Part shown: positions 23,601 through 36,761 of the stretch, one piece after another | How the letters are laid out: each line of letters starts with the position of its first letter | Numbering within the stretch: position 1 is the stretch's first letter | DNA from: Hofstenia miamia | Lineage: Eukaryota > Xenacoelomorpha > Acoela | NCBI GenBank assembly: GCA_004352715.1 | Contig: SCFE01000009.1 | Span: forward strand, 545,100 to 609,099 | Length of the DNA stretch: 64,000 bases | Direction of reading: 5' to 3' | Position numbers and translations under genes: made by a program | Notes under the pieces: model-generated | Database searches by the model: none | Told to the model about the DNA's origin: nothing | Seen by the model: only the letters and a program-made list of their open reading frames with translations

Positions 23601-26600
23601 ATACTTTTTTCTGGAGCCATAGAATGCAAATTGAATTTCGATAGAAAATTTAACATGAAATTTCAACAGCGCGCGACACCATCGAGGGTATTTTGCTTAT
23701 TTTGAAACTGAATTTGATTCGCTAAAGCGCTATAATTTTGACCAATAATTAAACTCGCTTCGAACTTTTTGACAATATATTAGATTCTTCATTTGTCAAA
23801 TCACAGCCATCTAGTACTAGATGGCTGTGGTCAAATTGATGGCTCCTACACAGCCCCAAATGTTTTTTAGAGTAAAAATGGATGAAATCTTCCAAAAAAA
23901 CAATATATTGAAATATTACATTTAAATGTCAAATGATGGAAAAACTAATAAAACTTCTATGTTAAAGTATAACTGTAAAGCAAAATTATTTTAATTTTAA
24001 AATATGCAAACATAATATATATCCACGACGATAGAAGAGGATTAAATATTTCATGCAATCCAACAGACCGTTAAAAAACATCGACTTATGCACTCTTAGG
24101 CCTATTTTGTATTGAAACGGCAATGTGGCCATAACTTCGTCAAAATAATCGTTATCGGTTAATCATGCGTTTTTATACTCGAAATACCCAAGTTTTTTTC
24201 TACCCTCGTTGGTGTCGCCAACTCTAAGTATTTTTTACGTTACTGCACATGCGAATTTCGCTCCCTAAAAATCACTCTCTTCGTATTCCTTTCAGAAAGA
24301 CTAGTTTGTTTTGTTTAGGTGGTGGAGTGATTGCACAGGCTCATGGAGAGATAAGTGGAGTAAAGTTCGTTTGGAGCGCAACAAGACACGTGATGAGTGT
24401 CGTGGTTTAAAGGAGCGTGTTGAAAGCCTTTACCGAGAATTAATGTCATCTAAACGAACAGCTTCAGAATTGTTTTCTGAAAAAGAACGCCTGATTGCAC
24501 AATTACGCACACCTGTTGAAATAGAAGACACAGAATCTACAAATGGCGATGATGTAATTTTTTACTTTTATTTTTTTTCTAAATTTGCTTCTTGAAACTT
24601 GTTACTTAATGAATGTAAACATTCATTATTCATAATAACCTTATACTCTAATCCAGGAGTGGCCCACCTGTGGCGCATGCGCCAAATGTGGCGCATTGCT
24701 AGATTAGGAGTAGCGCATTACAACCTTGAAGTAGAATAGTAGGCGCCAGAGGTGCCGATTATGGCATGGTACCATACCATTATGTACCATATTATGGATA
24801 GCATAATGGTATGATAGAAAAAAATTCATAGCCATTATGGATGTTGAACTTAAAAATATGACCATAATAGAAATCCATAAATTTACATATACAGAATTTA
24901 CAATTAGTTCCAATAAAATTGTTAAATTTAGTGTCATATATCTTATATTTATAATAATTGAATGGGTATAAATATGCATTTTGCAAATATTTTAAACCAA
25001 ATAACATTTTGATAAGATAACAATTTTTAAATGTGTTGCAAAAGTTTAGTAAGCAGTTTCAGCAGATTGTAAACAAATACTAAAGATGAAGTTGTTTCCT
25101 ATTTGTAATAGTGGACTGACAATTAATTTGTTTCAAAATTTATAATGTTTGCGGATAACAAACACATTGTGTTCAAAAACAAAGAAAAAATAATTTGTTT
25201 ATTTTAAAATTTGTTTCTGAATGTTTCAGTATCCGTAGGCTGTACACATAATTAAATATAGTGCTTATTTGTATAAATCTGTCTTTATCTGATATTATTT
25301 TCATGTACATGTATATACTAATTAAATATACTAGTTATGTCTGTAAACAGTTTTCACAAATAGACGGCAATATAAAGGTTGTGTGGCGCATCCGAGCCTG
25401 TGTGTTTAAAAATTAGCGCATTGTATGCCAAGGACTGGCCACCCCTGCTCTAATCTATTGTTTTCACCTGTTTAAACCAATGGAAATCAATGGGGCATAA
25501 ATTGATTAATTACCATTATCATTATTTCACTATGTTTGTGATGGTAAGTGTTGGATTTCATGATCAATTCGCAAAGCTTCAGGTGTGTGTGATTTGTGCG
25601 ATCTTAAAATTATTTTCAAATTGATCTCAAAATTTTTGTTGCTAAACTTTGTGTGTCAATAGAACTTTTGGAGATATCAATATTTGTAGACATTAAATAA
25701 TAGAAATAATATATACATTAAACCTTATGCAGATGTTTAGAAGAGGAGCCTATATTTAAAAATATGATATGGAGCAGTTCAAAAAATACAGATATAAAAA
25801 TCGAACAATTAGAGAAACTACCACTTGAAGAAGTGAAATAAATATAATATATGAAATGAGTTGAAACCAAGGTTCGTAAGGATGACATTTGCGAGAGGGA
25901 CAACACGATAACAGTTTCAGGAGAAAAAGACAAATTCATAGAGATCATATAATCTAAGAATCAGTTTTTATGGAAATACTAAATCGAGAAATTTGAGATA
26001 ACTTGAGATAGCTAAGAAATTTTACTTTTGATGAGTAAGATAAATGTTTATCAAGCTTTACTGCCAGTGTGATATTAAGATCCAGCAATGAAATGTGTAA
26101 CAGAAGGAAGAAAAGCAACATGAGGAGAATAATATGCGTTTAACTTGAAATGATTTGAAATTGGTATGTGGGAGCGAAACATAACTTTTTGATTTTTTGA
26201 ATATGTGGAGTTCGGTTAAGCGAATTTTGAAATATTGATGATAAGATTTGAAAGGAATAACATTTATCAATAGAAAGAGGGACTGAAAATTTCATAAAAA
26301 GTTGAAGATTTGGGAAAAGGTCATTGGCAAGTGAACAAATGACTTTTTCACAAAAAGATCGACATAGTTATATGGAGAGATTCTAGTATCGTCCGTATAC
26401 AGCATGCAGCAATACAAAGGAATAGAAGTGGATGGAATGTAGTCATTGGTTAATATCACGACATGGAAAGGTCCTATGATATGTTTATACTAATTACGAA
26501 ATTTTCACATTGCTAGGATTTCGGTATTAGAGAATTTTCTCAGGTGATCACAAGTGCCAAAATTTCATCTTAGGGCCTTATAATGTGGGAGTGAGAAAGC

Positions 26601-28161
26601 TCGGTGGTAAACCGAAAATAATCTAGGACCACGGTTTTTTGCAAACATTGATACCGAAGCAATTCCAATTTTATAAAGCCGTGCCTTACGGTTTTTAAAT
26701 GGATGTAAAAAGCCGAACTGTACAAACAACCAATGTAAATCGAACAATATCCCAAAAATGGAAACAGATACAAAACACTTAGCCTTAATATAATGTTGGT
26801 ATAAATGTTTTTTTCCGTAAAAGCACGAAATCGCTGTTTTTTGTTAAGAACCGATTCCAAGTTGAAACACTAAAGGCCTGATCTCTACTTAGGAGGTTGT
26901 TTATCTATGTGATGAGATGTTTCATCATTCACATTTTATTGGTAGAATTTATCATTATATAGTTTTGCATCAATGTATGTATCACCCTGTATGTATTTTA
27001 ACACTTTGCTTTGAGCCCACATACTTATGTTTTTAATACTGTCAGCAAGACAAGTACATTCATTGATGTTTTTTCACACCAGTGAAAAGAACTGCATTAC
27101 TGTAATGTAAAATTACATCTTTGCAAATGTCTCATTTTAAAAATTTATTAGTTTTAGTTCCTAAACAAATTTTGTAATTTTATGTATATTCGTTTTTATT
27201 GTAAAATAACGGCTATTAATTGTTTTCTTAGAATCAAGAAACCGACCTCAAGACCAAATCAAATGGATCACTTTCAGTAACTTCTATTGCCAGTGATTTC
27301 AATTCGTGTGAGTTGGAAGAAAAAACTGCCTCATCTCGTTTGCTAGAAGCTACTAAAATCATAGAAACTGAGCGTGCTTGCAACGCAGCCTTGCATTCCC
27401 AAATATCAGCTCTTGAAGCCAAACTTTCCGCCTGTAGAACCAATCTTGTAGATGCTGAAGACAGTGTACAGATGCAACAGAATAGAGCAGATCAAGCAGA
27501 AGCGTCTCACGAGCATACCAAAGTTCATGCAAACGTTGCAGCTCAAGAGGCACAAAATCATAGAGCACTACTAGAAGCTAAGATTGAATCACTTCGACGA
27601 GACCTTGAAGCAGCTCAAGCTGAAAATTCCCTTGAATGGGGCAGGCGTGAGCGTGTTGAAACTGAACGCTTAGCTCTTGAACGGGAGTGTAAGCAGTTAA
27701 GAATGCAACTATCTGAAGCAGAAGAGCAAATCACAACTCTTCGTCGACGAAAAGCTACTGCTCTCACTATTGACAGTGATGATGTTGTTAGCCTTCAGTG
27801 TGATCTAGATGAGCGTGTCCGAGAAACCAGTGAGCTACGGGTTGCTTTGAATCGTGCCAGAGGTGAAGCAGCTGATAGGACTAGCGAGTGTGAGCATGCG
27901 TTGCGTCGCTGTGAGAATGCAGAAAGTGAAGCACGGCGTCTTCGAGCACGTATTGATGAACTCAAGGGTCAATTGATAGAAGCACAAGACGCAGTTGATG
28001 AATCGCAGTGCAAAACACGGAGACTTCAACGGCAGCTGGATGAAAACGTTGAAATTCAAGATGCTCTTAATGTTGAACTTAGACATTCAAAGTCTCGGCT
28101 CAAACAGTTACTGTGTACAGTGCATGAAAGTGACTCGGCAAATGAAGAACTTGAAGACTAA
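20658..28161 (+). CDS. CCDC102: CCDC102-type coiled-coil protein, three coding exons
   Basis: Coding exons: 20658-20809 (first ATG 20664), 24319-24553 and 27232-28161 (TAA). Introns obey GT-AG with joining phases: MEKTIR is split as AG|G across intron 1, and intron 2 is phase 0. The product has about 436 residues. The first exon reads [18 protein letters not shown] and the second starts [17 protein letters not shown], the signature motif I recognise from vertebrate CCDC102A/B. The last exon is one long Glu/Arg/Ala-rich coiled coil, resembling a myosin tail. Family members are centrosome- or cytoskeleton-associated; that role is known from relatives, not shown here. An acceptor before 20658 implies an upstream, probably 5' UTR, exon. 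Introns hold a hAT MITE and LINE debris. Confidence 0.9.
20810..24318 (+). other. CCDC102 intron 1 with repeat debris
   Basis: AT-rich intron. At 22013-22740 there is a less AT-rich block with open frames on + (for example [18 protein letters not shown], then a Pro/Ser-rich stretch near 22470-22530). It may be a decayed transposon gag-like region, but I cannot assign it. Confidence 0.4.
23802..23829. repeat. Perfect 28-bp palindrome
   Basis: CACAGCCATCTAGT followed directly by its exact reverse complement ACTAGATGGCTGTG, with no spacer. It lies in CCDC102 intron 1. Could be a cruciform-prone site or the centre of a lost MITE. Confidence 0.85.
24654..25447. mobile_element. Non-autonomous hAT element, 794 bp, perfect 8-bp TSD
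   Basis: Begins CAGGAGTGGCCCAC and ends with the complement of CAGGGGTGGCCAGT, typical hAT termini (CAGGGGTGGCC). It is flanked by identical 8-mers CTCTAATC at 24646-24653 and 25448-25455. The ends also repeat a GCGCAT/GGCGCA motif, as subterminal transposase-binding repeats often do. The interior is AT-rich with no transposase. Inserted in intron 2 of the CCDC102 gene. Confidence 0.9.
25718..26860 (-). mobile_element. Heavily decayed LINE RT remnant in intron 2
   Basis: On - near 26460-26360 the sequence reads [20 protein letters not shown] then [17 protein letters not shown]. This resembles the RT stretch IYINDL...YADDT with the box changed to YTDD. Open but shifted frames extend to 25718 and, upstream, to 26860. 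Too degenerate to place in a clade. Confidence 0.45.
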
Positions 28162-28680
28162 GTTATTATCTATTATTATCAATCACTTCATTACTAATTC
28201 TGGTTAGCAATGGGTTCATTTGGTGCTTTTTCTGGTGCAGTAGAATTCTTATAGCATGTTTGTAAATAGAACTAATCATGTGCAGTGCCTTATTTTAGAT
28301 TTTTTTTAACATATTTTGTTTAAAGTTCTGTTTATATTAATTCGTAAAAACTATTGTTTTATACAAACCTTATCTTCATATGATGATGGCATAAGTCAGA
28401 GAACATCACATGGTATCACACAGTTTTTCCAAGTCAATTAACTAATTACTATTTTAACATTTATAAATTCTTATGCAATCTATAAACAATATGACATGTA
28501 TAATTGTTGTTTGCAAAAGAGAACATCCAAAATGTGTGACAATGGAAAATATAAGATGCAGCGACTTAAATCGATCGAAGTTTTGATTTATAGATAGCTT
28601 GTTATTTATGCGCTAATCGGCCATAATTGTAACTGCATTATTAATAGACCTTTCTTCTTAAGAAATTTCTTATCTTAGAC
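28162..28680 (+). other. Probable CCDC102 3' UTR and flank
   Basis: AT-rich sequence after the stop codon. No second gene seen. I cannot fix a polyadenylation site. Confidence 0.4.
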
Positions 28681-28836
28681 TGTATATATATATATANNNN
28701 NNNNNNNNNNNNNNNNNNNNNNNNNNNNNNNNNNNNNNNNNNNNNNNNNNNNNNNNNNNNNNNNNNNNNNNNNNNNNNNNNNNNNNNNNNNNNNNNNNNN
28801 NNNNNNNNNNNNNNNNNNNNNNNNNNATATATATAC
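28681..28836. repeat. (TA)n microsatellite with gap (28697-28826 N)
   Basis: TA runs on both sides of a 130-N gap. The gap probably contains more TA repeat. Confidence 0.9.
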
Positions 28837-28896
28837 ATATATGCTATTTACAGCTTAAAAAATGATAAAAAGGAATAAAAATGTACTACTGAATTA

Positions 28897-31800
28897 CTAA
28901 ATGCGGTCTTTTGGCATGGCTATGCTTTTAATGCAGTATTCAATTTTATTATAAAAGTTGCTGCTAGTTACTAGGTCACCTAAATTATTATGTCCATTCG
29001 GCTTATCTGGCAATCGAGCTTGGCAATAAAAAATCAGGTGCTTTGGATGTTCATCTTCCTGCTGGCACAGGCGACACATTATTGTTGTTATTAACCGAGA
29101 AAAAAAGAACTTATTCCTGTTAATTTTTCGATTTAGGGTGTCTTTGTACATTAAGGTCTTACAATATGACCTGATGTTGGACTGTCGAACCCTATTAATG
29201 ATGCTAATAATTGTAGTTGACATTATGTTCTAGTATGTAGTAGCTTTGGCAAGTGTCTTCTCTATATCCGATTCACGGTGGAAACAGAAATTCGTGATGT
29301 TTTTTTGCCATTGTCGCACCTTTCTTTTTGTAAGATTTTCAATGTTGCTGTTAGAATTGAATGAAGCCCTTATTTAATGAAATATTGCATAGCATTTCTA
29401 TTAAGGACGACCTAGATGTTAAGTTGCATATTGCAGCTGAATACAATTGATTAATAAGATGCCAGTCCGCCTTTAGAATTCTGTGAAATATAATAATTTT
29501 TGATGTAATTTGCATCAAGTACACACTAGGTAATTTAATGTCACCTATTTCATAACTGCAGTATAGTAGCTTTGTAGCCGAGAATGGTCTTTGTTATTCC
29601 ATATGGTATTATTAGTGTAATCTTGAATCTGATTGCTTAAATGCAATGAGGAATGCTACTGCGCTATGTATCTTAGTGAATATTAAAACATTCATTGCTG
29701 TTAGCCTTGCCATAAATGGAAATTTTACGATTACCTATAAACAATTAACTTATTGTCCCTAACATGTTCTTCACTGTTCAGTACATTTATTCCTGTTGTA
29801 TTCAGCATAAATCCCAACAGGTGAATTTCTTCGTGGTTACTTGCACATGTTAGGTCAGCTTTTAGCATTATTTATTCCCGTATATATAGAATTTTGCTCA
29901 TTAATCCTCATTCCGCTTACATTACCAAATTTAGTGAGGTATTTGAAGGCATTAGTCAAGTTCATTTCCCTAGAAATTATGATAGTTAGGTAGTCGGCAA
30001 ATGCAAGGTAATTGACTTCTACATTTGAATACTTACACCCATGTACATCACGAGCCGTGTTAAGTAAAATTGAATAAGCAACAAGAGGGGGGCACCCTTG
30101 TCGCACTCCTCTTTAGATTGCTATGGCAGATGATAGAAAGTCCTTAATTAAAAGATATGATGCATTTTCCCGATTGAGTGCTTCTACTAATTGTAGTATG
30201 TAATTTGGTAGACCCATATTTGTCAAAACATTAAATAGGTAGTTATGGTCTATTGAGTCGTATGCTTTTGGAATTCAATGTTAGGAATTCCCAAGTTCAG
30301 TGAATTAGCTTTGGTCATATCTATTATAAATTGTAAGGTACAGATATTTAACGATGCTTTAGGGTGAGTAAGATCCTTTTTTCGGTAGTAACTTAATAAT
30401 TGCATTTGTTATTCACTTTGAAATCGAGCTTGAATTCACAGTGGAATCTATTAACATTTTTAGATAAGTGACCGGGGAGTGATGGAAAACCCTGCATTTA
30501 ACCCGTTTAGGCCAGGACAGTTTTTTAGCTTTCTATTTTTTTTATTTCCTGTACTGTAATTTTTAATTCAAGAAGGCCTCTCTCTTGCCTTGAGATAGAA
30601 GGAACGTCTAATTGAAATTCCCTAGTATCAGATGGTTGTCGGGTATACAAATCTTTATAGAACTTAGAAATTTTTTTAAATGATCTCCTTGTTATCTGAG
30701 GATAGCTCAATACAAAACTTGCTTATTTTCTTCTTAACATAGTCCTTAATTTCGTTTGAATTACCCTCACTAATTTCATATTCAATTTTGGTGTAGTCTT
30801 CCAGCTCATTTTAATTTTGATTGCAATTGCTTCATTCATTCTATCCTCTACTTCTTTTTTACTTCCTCGTATTGATTCATATTGCTGCTTAGTGTCTTAA
30901 GGATGTTCTCATGTTTCCTTATCTCAAAAAATCTTTGCTTTTCGATGTTTATTTGCAGCATAGAAACTAGCTTCTAAACCTTGAATTTCATCAAAGCTCA
31001 TTTAGCTTGAATATTCTGGATATTGCTACCTTGTAAGGAGTCTTCAATCGCCATACGAATCTTTTCTGTGTGAATGAATTGGCACAGATCTCAGGCTTCA
31101 TATAACTGGTCCATATGTTTTAACTTGTAAAAAGGATGTCAACAATCTGAAAATTTTAAGGGAATTGTTTTTGTCATTGAAGGGCTTAGTGAATTTGAAG
31201 CAAGGAATTGGTACTAAGACTATTATAATAAGTGTGATTAAAGTTTTCTAGTGCTGCAGCTGTATCCATCAGGTCAAATGGGCCTAGTAGATGTGTTTCT
31301 ATGTTAGATTATTTGGGGCCCAATTACTAAAGACGACACCTGGTCTGTTATAGCAATTGGAGTCTCGAAGACCTATTATTGAGGCTGGCTTTAACTTTTC
31401 TAGCTCTTTCGCAATAATGTTAGTTGTGAATTTATTTTCCTCCTTACCAGATTATTGGTTTATAAACACACGTTTAGTGTTAACATGCATAAATATTTGA
31501 GCGGAATCACACACTGTAATTAAGTTAGTTTCAGGAAGATTTGAACTAACTATGGTTAACAAGCCCCCCTTTACATGCAATTTTCCTCGGCACTGTATAG
31601 CTTTGAAAGCCTTTATTCCAGAGGTAGTTGGTTGTTATCAGGCAGTTTGTCAATGTAAATAAAAGTAATACTTTTACAAACTTTTCGTACTACTGATCCC
31701 ATTAATGTCATAATTAATAAAATTTGTTTGATTCATTAGAACAGGGAGAATCAAGTGGAGACCTACACTTAATAGGTTGACCCTGCACTGCTGTCATCAC

Positions 31801-31900
31801 TGTCAATTGATAAGGAGAGTGGACTAGTAAGGCTCAAGATCTTAGGGTTAGTATCCCGAAAAGGATACACTGTCTTTTCTTTGTAAAGGAAAGGATGTTG
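28897..31900 (-). mobile_element. Decayed LINE ORF2 (endonuclease/RT region)
   Basis: Read on - from 31900 to 28897 in shifting frames. Near 31360, ELEKLKPASIIGLRDSNCY suggests a degenerate endonuclease GDFN region. An open stretch at 30710-30525 includes KKISKFYKDLYTRQPSDTRE. RT motifs follow: KAYDSIDHNYLFNVLTNMGL (near 30260), VRQGCPPLVAYSILLN (near 30100), and AFADY in place of FADD (near 29995). The C-terminal MCRLCQQEDEHPKHLIFYC (near 29060) is a CCHC-type tail. Many stops make it inactive. Orientation and spacing agree with ORF1 just upstream (31922-32428). Confidence 0.75.
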
Positions 31901-31921
31901 CCCGACTCAATAATGGTTTCT

Positions 31922-32428
31922 TCAATTCTGTCTGATTTTTTTGGTACTTAAACTATTCGGAAATTGATTGCTCTCATCATCACTTTGAAGCACTTTGTCG
32001 GCATTGGTAATCGTGCTATTGTTGGTTGTGGTTTCTTCACTCTCAGGTGTTTCTGGTACAACAATGCTAGGGAGCACAGATTGAATGCTTATTTGTTTAA
32101 GTGAATTTATTTTACTGTATTTTTTCAGGAAAAAATTGTACAACTCAGGTCTGTCTTCACTCCTTGCACATTTAGTATGTCCTGTATAAAAACACTTCTG
32201 GCAAAAATTTAGGGCCAGACAATTGGCTGAGGTCCATAATTCTCCTGCAGCATGGAAACCATTAGTCTTAAGCTTCTCACTAAACCAATCTTGAACACTT
32301 TTCTGGTCACCCCAGTTTCTTACCCTAAAATTCAATGTGGAGAAAGTTGCAAGGATTCGCTTATGGTGCTCTAGTGATGCAACTTCACCAAGATCCTTCA
32401 AACCTGATTGATGAAAAAACATGACCAA
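31922..32428 (-). pseudogene. LINE ORF1-like protein fragment
   Basis: A 168-codon open frame on -, directly upstream of the decayed ORF2. It contains LNFRVRNWGDQKSVQDWF and then CQKCFYTGHTKCAR, a zinc-knuckle-like C-x2-C-x3-GH-x2-C. The tail is Ser/Thr/Glu-rich and ends RQN before a TGA. ORF1 proteins of this kind bind RNA. The start is uncertain because more open sequence lies 5' (to about 32600) in other frames. Confidence 0.55.
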
Positions 32429-32679
32429 CTGGTCTTCTGTTGCCCATGTGGATAGAAAATTCTGAAAGTTAATGCGGAGGGTTTTAGGAAACTTATCTCA
32501 GTAGTGATATAGAGCGAGGCCCTGTCTCACAAATTTAACTTTTTGGACACTCTGACTCATGGTCTCTGAAGACTTGCAGATATTGACTGGGGGTTTTCAA
32601 TGCTATCTAGCGACGATGTAATTACTGACTCATTAATGTTTGTGAGGGCTGATTTTGCAATGATTCATGTTAGGGACAA

Positions 32680-34250
32680 CATATATATACGATCGTTCAA
32701 TTTAGTTTACATTTGCAGTGTGTTTTGCTATAGTGACATTACATGATTTACATGGCTTACACCTACATGTTTTACAATAACACACTGCAAAAAATTTCCA
32801 TCATTACATGCAAAAGGCTACACTTCTTTTTTCAAATACATTGATATTTCATTGTAAAAAATTCCATGCATTTTTAATTTATTTTTTCACAAAACAGGGA
32901 AAAATATTCGCTATACACAACATGCTTCAATTGATTAACTGTCGCTATGTACAGTGTTTATTTCATTTTAGGGCACTACACTGCATGTAAAAAATTCCAT
33001 GCATTTAATTCATTTTTCACAAATCAGGGAAAATATGCGCTATACTTAAAGGCGTAATACACAGTAGAAGCAACCTACATTTTTGGAAAGAGTAAAACAT
33101 GGTTTATGTATAGAACCGAAAATTCGCTTCCTAAAATTTTTACATGCAATGATGTTAATAAAATGTATATACACATGCATTTTCTATATACAAAATTATA
33201 TATTATTTTTACACAGCAATCTTTTCTTTACACTTCTTTTTGGTTTATATGAATTTTTCAGGTTGTACACATTTGCTGACTGATGCATCTTTGCTCGAGT
33301 TTTCCACATTGTTCACTTTTTTGTACATGTTTGCTGACTGATACACCTTTCTCGACTTTTGCACAATTTTCACTTTTTGTACGCATTTGTAGACTGATAC
33401 ACCCTTCTCAACTTACACACCACTGTTCAATTGTATTTGATTTATAATCTTTGTTTACATGACTGTATGCGTCACACAGTGTTCTACTTTTCCATTGTTG
33501 TTTTGTATCACCAAATAAGTAACAATTCCGCATTTGCTCTAAACATATAGACTTGAAATGTGTGTAGTGGAATTCACGTTAAATTCAATAGCAAAACATC
33601 TACAAAAAATTTAAGTTTTATTAATTCTACATTTGTAATTCACATTGTTAGTTAAAAAAAATTATTATGTCTAACTAATTATAGTCAGTCAATTGTAGCA
33701 ATTAAACAAAAGTGATTAACTAACCTATTGTGTACAAATATTTCCATTCAATCTGTTGCAGGTTAAACATAAGTGATTAAAACGATTTAACTTTTAATAA
33801 TTAAACACTTGTAATTTAGTTTTAATCAAAAAGCATATATATAATTTAGTTTAAATGTGTACAATGTAAAGAGATAATACATCAATGGATATATTCACAT
33901 AAACCAACAATGTGTCTATTCATTTACTCCAAAAAACATGTATGCTGGGGAGTGTGAAGTATTTCATAAATGTGTATAAACCAAATAAAACATTACCATG
34001 TATAAAATTGTTTAAAATTAAATTATGTACCAAGTTCTTTGTGGAGTTGTATTTTTGAAATGGTTAGCCAAGTTCGCTTCAATGTTAAAACTGACTTCAA
34101 AACATCAAGTTGATCTTTCAACAAGAATCTATATCAATCATCTTACATTCTGAATTTAAATTAAGTTTATTCAACCACATGACGTGAAAATTGGAACAAA
34201 GGGAATGGCAGAGTGATATAAATTTTTTTTTGTAAACAACACATCAACTT
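32680..34250 (+). repeat. Left subterminal arm of copy P with tandem array
   Basis: Matches 41270-42700 in inverted orientation (for example GGTTAGCCAAGTTCGCTTCA near 34070 against its complement near 41390). An array of about 70-bp units (33250-33420) repeats TTTGCTGACTGATRCAYCTT and CGACTTTTGCACAATTTTCA. No gene. Confidence 0.7.
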
Positions 34251-34840
34251 TCAAAAATAATTTTTCTTTTCAATTATTTTGTTATAATATTTTTAATATA
34301 AAATTTCTTTTTCAAGCAAACAATTTTATTTTATAAACTCAATTTTTTATTTTGAGATTAGTTCTATGACGTTTGACCAAAATCACCTACTTGTAAAGTA
34401 TATCAAACACAATTTCATTATTTGAGATGTACATGTTCTCTCTCAAACCACCAAATAAGTTAACCAATGTGATGGAAACAGAGCTTCTTTTACAGTTTTT
34501 CTTTTTGTAATTTATTTTATTTACACATTATACCAATAATAGATGTTGTGTTTTCCTTAACAAAAAATTTTATTCATGTTAAACATGCACAAGAAATCAA
34601 TTTTCACTTAATCGCATTATTTAAATGTAAAAAAACTTACCCCGCGATGGAGAAATTCCACCATCCTTAACTCAAACTCTGTAAAAACTGAATATTGTGT
34701 TACATTTTACAACCTGGAAAAAATAATATTGATAGATTTATTTAATTAAAAACACAAAATGTATAGAGTTTACACAAATGCTCCAAACATGAAATGAAAT
34801 AATTTTTGATTTTCCTTTATTCTGTGCAAATATCCAATGT

Positions 34841-35500
34841 TATATACAGTCTTCTGGTCTCTGTGAATTCTATTATTTGACCTTGTTTGCTACAATACTT
34901 TATGTTCATTCTATCAATGTATGATCTTGACACCAGCTTATACATTGGATTTTGCTTTTGTGATGTATTATGGGCACAGTACTTGGTTTGGCAATTTGTG
35001 TTAACACTAATGGGGATTTATCCAGTAAGGGTAATCAAGTGCTACCAACAAATTGAGGTTCTACAATATTGGTTTGTACCATTGAAACATGATTTGAACC
35101 GTATATGTCACGTTCATAGCTGGCATCAGTTGTTGTATTTGGATAAATTTTTCCATAAAATCCTAGCATTTCGCCATCCTGATCTAAATCCACCTCTTAT
35201 TCTGACTTGTTTGTTGCTTGTAAGCGTCTACCAACCAATTTAAATTGTATTGAAACATCCTTGGGTTTAAGAATTGAGATTATATCTTTATACAAGTCCT
35301 TGAAGCTATACACGTGTTTGGAATAAACCTCAAACAAATTTTGGTTCCATCTTTTTTCTTCAAAACCCATCACTGTGTCTTAAGATTAAGAAATTTTGAT
35401 GGGTTCCCAATATCAATAACTGCTACGTCACGTGCATTATTAATCAGTTCATTCAAATATGTAGTAAATTCGCCCAACTATGCGGGGTGGCACACTCCAT
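34841..35500 (-). pseudogene. Capsid-type (F54H12.2-like) gene, decayed tandem copy 1
   Basis: Read on -, the nucleotide sequence aligns along its length with copy 2 (35867-36501). Shared points include the N-terminal stretch GEFTTYLNELINNARDVAVI near 35470-35410 and the C-terminal block near 35090-34850. Reading frames are broken. The family occurs in Polintons/Mavericks and is thought to be virion structural; that assignment rests on recall of the family pattern. Confidence 0.55.
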
Positions 35501-35866
35501 CTTCTCCACATCTGTCAGATACCAGCGTTACAAGAACCATTACTTGTGCATCAATCTATACGTTTCCCGTCAATCAAGTGAACCCTCCCGTTTAAAGCAT
35601 GCCTATTTATTTAGTAAAAGTGAAAACCATTTACCAATATGTTTAAAAATCAATTATTTTATTATTACCTCCACAAGAAATCATTGTCAAGTTGATAAAA
35701 CACAAATGTCTTTTATAATGAGGCGTGTGAAGTGGTACAAATTAATGTTTTGCTAGTGAAATAAAAAAAATGAAAATCAATTTATTATGCACAAATTACA
35801 TCAATGCAAAAGTGTTATGATTAATTAACAATGTCACTAGCTTTTTAACATTTTTTCCCCATTTGT

Positions 35867-36501
35867 TTAAATATCAAGTGTGATATACAATCGTCCTGTA
35901 CCACTGAATCTCACCAGATAGCCTTGCTCAGTACAAAATTTCATTGTTATTCTATTGATATACGATTTTGAAACTGGTTTATACATCAGATTTTGTTTTT
36001 CATGGTGTATGATGGGGATGGTATTCCTTTGTTCTTTATGTGTTAGCAATAGGGGGCATTTATCCAACACGGGCAAATGAGTGCTACCAACATGCTGAGG
36101 TTCTACAATGTCTGTGTGTATCATTAATATGATTTCTGCCAAAAATATCACAGTCGCAATTGGCGTATGTTACTGTTACTCAATATATCTTTCTGTAAAA
36201 GCCTAGTAGATTTCCAGTTTGGGCCAAGTATATTTCATATTGTGAATAATTCTTCACCATTAATAAATTTTAATGAAATACCATAGGGGTCTAACATGTA
36301 ATTTATATATCCATAGAGTTCATGAAAGCTTTGCTTATGCACTGAATAAATTTGCAATTGGGTTGTGTTTCCATCTTTATCCTTTAAAGTCCACATTTGG
36401 TGATTAAATTTAAGAAATTTTGAACGGTATCCAAAATCAATTAATGCAACCTCACATGCATTATATATCGTTTTGTCCAAATACGTTGTAAATTCATTCA
36501 A
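35867..36501 (-). pseudogene. Capsid-type (F54H12.2-like) gene, tandem copy 2
   Basis: Two open pieces on -: 36501-36235 (NEFTTYLDKTIYNACEVALI near the start) and 36151-35867, separated by a frame break near 36160-36230. The second carries HTDIVEPQHVGSTHLPVLDK, then YKPVSKSYINRITMKFCTEQ, and ends RLYITLDI. This follows the Polinton pattern (TDIV-x-Q-VG...PLL, then a YxPV...I.I stretch and a final beta strand). It is shorter than the 300-450 residues I would expect of a full protein. A related fragment lies at 49812-50177. Whether it is the major or minor capsid protein I cannot decide. Confidence 0.65.
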
Positions 36502-36761
36502 TCCACCTGGGCGACATACACCAGGCTTCCAGCATTTTTAAGATAATAATGTTACAATAACCATTGCATATACCACCCGTCTATGAGTTTGTTATCATCT
36601 GAGTGAACTTGTAATGTAATATCTATGTATTTTTTTAAATTGTACATGTGTTTTTATCAAATACAAGTTTTAGGTAATTTTATTTAGACCATTATCACAC
36701 AAAAAATCATTAATAAATGGTAAATTAGTAAACACAAGCACCTCTGGTATTTTATTAAAAA

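Noticed and set aside
27234-28086. Minus-strand open frames inside the last CCDC102 exon
   Set aside because: They are antisense shadows of a long coiled-coil exon with clear + strand splice sites and homology.
28641-28838. Tyr/Ile repeat proteins (also 63138-63457)
   Set aside because: They are translations of TA microsatellites.
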